A stretch of DNA of 42,787 bases, taken from positions 1 to 42,787 of the forward strand of contig JADLBL010000022.1 in assembly GCA_020847735.1 (NCBI GenBank). The letters are read 5' to 3'. Under the pieces are notes generated by a model. The model saw only the letters and a list, made by a program, of their open reading frames with translations, had not been told where the DNA came from and made no database searches. Position numbers and translations under genes: made by a program. Of this stretch, positions 41,556 through 42,787 are shown piece after piece. The DNA comes from Candidatus Eisenbacteria bacterium (GTDB lineage Bacteria > Eisenbacteria > RBG-16-71-46). The first letter of the stretch is position 1, and each line of letters starts with the position of its first letter.

Positions 41556-42787
41556 ATGTCGTGCCGCCGACTGCGTTTCGCCACACCCTTCCTGCTGCTC
41601 GCCGCCATTCTGGCCCCCTCCATTACCAATGCAGCGGCCCTGCGCTGGAACAACCCCGCCGGAGGCAACTGGAACGTCCCCGGAAACTGGCTGCCCGCGA
41701 ACCTCCCGACCGCGACCGACACGGCGGTGGTCGACCTGCCGGGCACGTACACCATCACCGTCAACCAGAACGTCTCGATCGCCGGCCTGCGCGTGAACGG
41801 CTCGGCGTCCGGTACCCAGACCCTGACCGCGGTCTCGCGCACGCTCACGTTCTCGAGCCCCGTCACGCTCGGCGCGCAGTGCGTCGCGAACTGGACGAGT
41901 TGCAGCGTGACGGGCGCCGGTGCGATCGCGAACGAGGGCACCTTCAACCTCGCATCCACCTCGATCGCGCAAGCCCTCTCGAACAGCGGCACGCTCGTCG
42001 TGACCGGCACCTCGACGCAGAGCGGCGCGCTGACCACGGTCGGTGGCTCGATGCTGCGCATCTCGGGCACGGCCGCGGCGAACGGCCAGCTCACCGTGGC
42101 GACGGGCTTCACGAACAACGCGACGATCGAGCTGACCAGCTCGGGCGCCGCCACCGCGGCGACGCTGACGCTCACCGCCGGAACGCTCGTCAACGCCCCC
42201 GGCGCGCAGATCAACGCGCTCGCCGGCTCCGGCGGTGCGCGCAACCTGCACGCCCAGTACGACAACCAGGGCACGATCAACGTCTCGCAGGCGCTGTCCA
42301 CCAACCGGGCGTCGACCGACTGCACGAACAGCGGCACGATCAACGTGACGGGCGGCAACTACACGGTCGTGCTCTCGGGCACGACGCCGTCGTGGACCAC
42401 CACCGGCACGATCAACGTCGCCGCGAGCCGTACCCTGACGCTGCAGGGCGTGGTCGCCGGCGGCGCCGGCATGAACTACTTCTACAATGGCGGCACGTTC
42501 GGCGGCGCGGGCACCATCGCGCTGCTCAACTCGACGCTCAACCTGACGAGCGGGATCGCCAGCAGCATGGCGCATCTGGACGGCACGACCTCGATCGTGA
42601 ACGGGCCGTCCACGCTGACGATCAGCGGCGGCACGACCGTGCAGATGACCTCGAGCACGATCAACGCCCCGGCCGTGGTCGAGGCGGGCGCGACGCTGCA
42701 GATGGCGAGCTCGGACTTCACGGGCGCGGTGACCAATCAGGGCCTCGTCGAGTACACCGGCGCGTGCAGCCAGAACGGCGCATTCAC
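41556..42787 (+). CDS. Large secreted beta-repeat protein (N-terminal part, runs off the right edge)
   Basis: An open frame of more than 410 codons continues past the window. A signal peptide 'LRFATPFLLLAAILAPSITNA' (cleavage near 27) is followed by 'LRWNNPAGGNWNVPGNWLPANLPTATDTAVVDLPGTYTITV', a module often found at the start of autotransporter- or PEP-CTERM-like surface proteins. Degenerate repeats with N-x-G-T-(I/L/F)-(N/V)-(V/L) follow, such as IANEGTFNLAS, LSNSGTLVVTG, YDNQGTINVSQ, CTNSGTINVTG and TTTGTINVAA, about 20-30 residues apart, as expected for a right-handed beta-solenoid. It is rich in Thr, Ser, Gly and Asn, poor in Lys. It is probably a cell-surface or exported adhesin-type protein. 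GAGG lies 6 bases before the ATG. Confidence 0.82.
   Translation, partial: MSCRRLRFATPFLLLAAILAPSITNAAALRWNNPAGGNWNVPGNWLPANLPTATDTAVVDLPGTYTITVNQNVSIAGLRVNGSASGTQTLTAVSRTLTFSSPVTLGAQCVANWTSCSVTGAGAIANEGTFNLASTSIAQALSNSGTLVVTGTSTQSGALTTVGGSMLRISGTAAANGQLTVATGFTNNATIELTSSGAATAATLTLTAGTLVNAPGAQINALAGSGGARNLHAQYDNQGTINVSQALSTNRASTDCTNSGTINVTGGNYTVVLSGTTPSWTTTGTINVAASRTLTLQGVVAGGAGMNYFYNGGTFGGAGTIALLNSTLNLTSGIASSMAHLDGTTSIVNGPSTLTISGGTTVQMTSSTINAPAVVEAGATLQMASSDFTGAVTNQGLVEYTGACSQNGAF

Overview
The window is uniformly very GC-rich, densely packed bacterial DNA. Signs of a Gram-negative, respiring organism are a caa3/aa3-type oxidase, an outer-membrane-type beta-barrel, an SUF operon and a GWxTD-domain protein. 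GWxTD proteins and long secreted 'WNN..GNW..' repeat proteins are typical of poorly cultivated FCB-related and neighbouring lineages such as Candidatus Eisenbacteria or Gemmatimonadota. That placement is inference only.

Layout, left to right. (1) 1-204: the end of an ISL3-like insertion sequence abuts the 3' half of an initiator tRNA-fMet, followed by that tRNA's terminator. (2) 244-5407, minus strand: a cytochrome oxidase operon running from a diheme cytochrome c lipoprotein through a small membrane peptide, ctaC, ctaD, subunit III, subunit IV and a second subunit III to a small CxxC membrane protein. The heme A genes ctaA-ctaB lie just upstream (5629-7472). (3) 7805-11857, plus strand: squalene/phytoene synthase, MFS exporter, GH1 glucosidase and a small Cys-rich protein. 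(4) 11900-17319, minus strand: an unknown barrel-like protein with a Gfo/Idh/MocA protein, a LemA-GIDE-GIDE set and an SDR. (5) 17556-24870, plus strand: a six-gene group-4 [NiFe]-hydrogenase-like operon hyfB-C-E-F-G-I. (6) 24984-27574: an ECF-like sigma factor with a Cys-rich tail, then a TPR/GWxTD protein. (7) 27589-30719, minus strand: two small membrane proteins, a Nudix hydrolase, a putative zinc protease and a GT39-like transferase. The transferase is divergent from a GT2 gene. (8) 31862-34131, plus strand: a CBS protein, a beta-barrel and an ADP-ribosylglycohydrolase relative. (9) 34168-41221, minus strand: a complete SUF operon, MerR regulator - A-type carrier - sufC-B-D-S-U - Rieske/SufT-like fusion. 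(10) 41556 to the right edge, plus strand: the start of a large secreted repeat protein.

The genes form coherent modules. ctaA/ctaB make the heme A used by the oxidase. The hyf genes are expected to form a membrane complex linking a NiFe-type site to ion pumping, and SUF would supply Fe-S clusters to it and to the Rieske-type protein. The points most worth a second look are a MerR regulator with a four-cysteine tail heading the SUF operon, an oxidase subunit I whose K-proton-channel residues are replaced, a hydrogenase large subunit encoded with an already mature C-terminus, and the split initiator tRNA. All calls come from reading the sequence; no database search was run.
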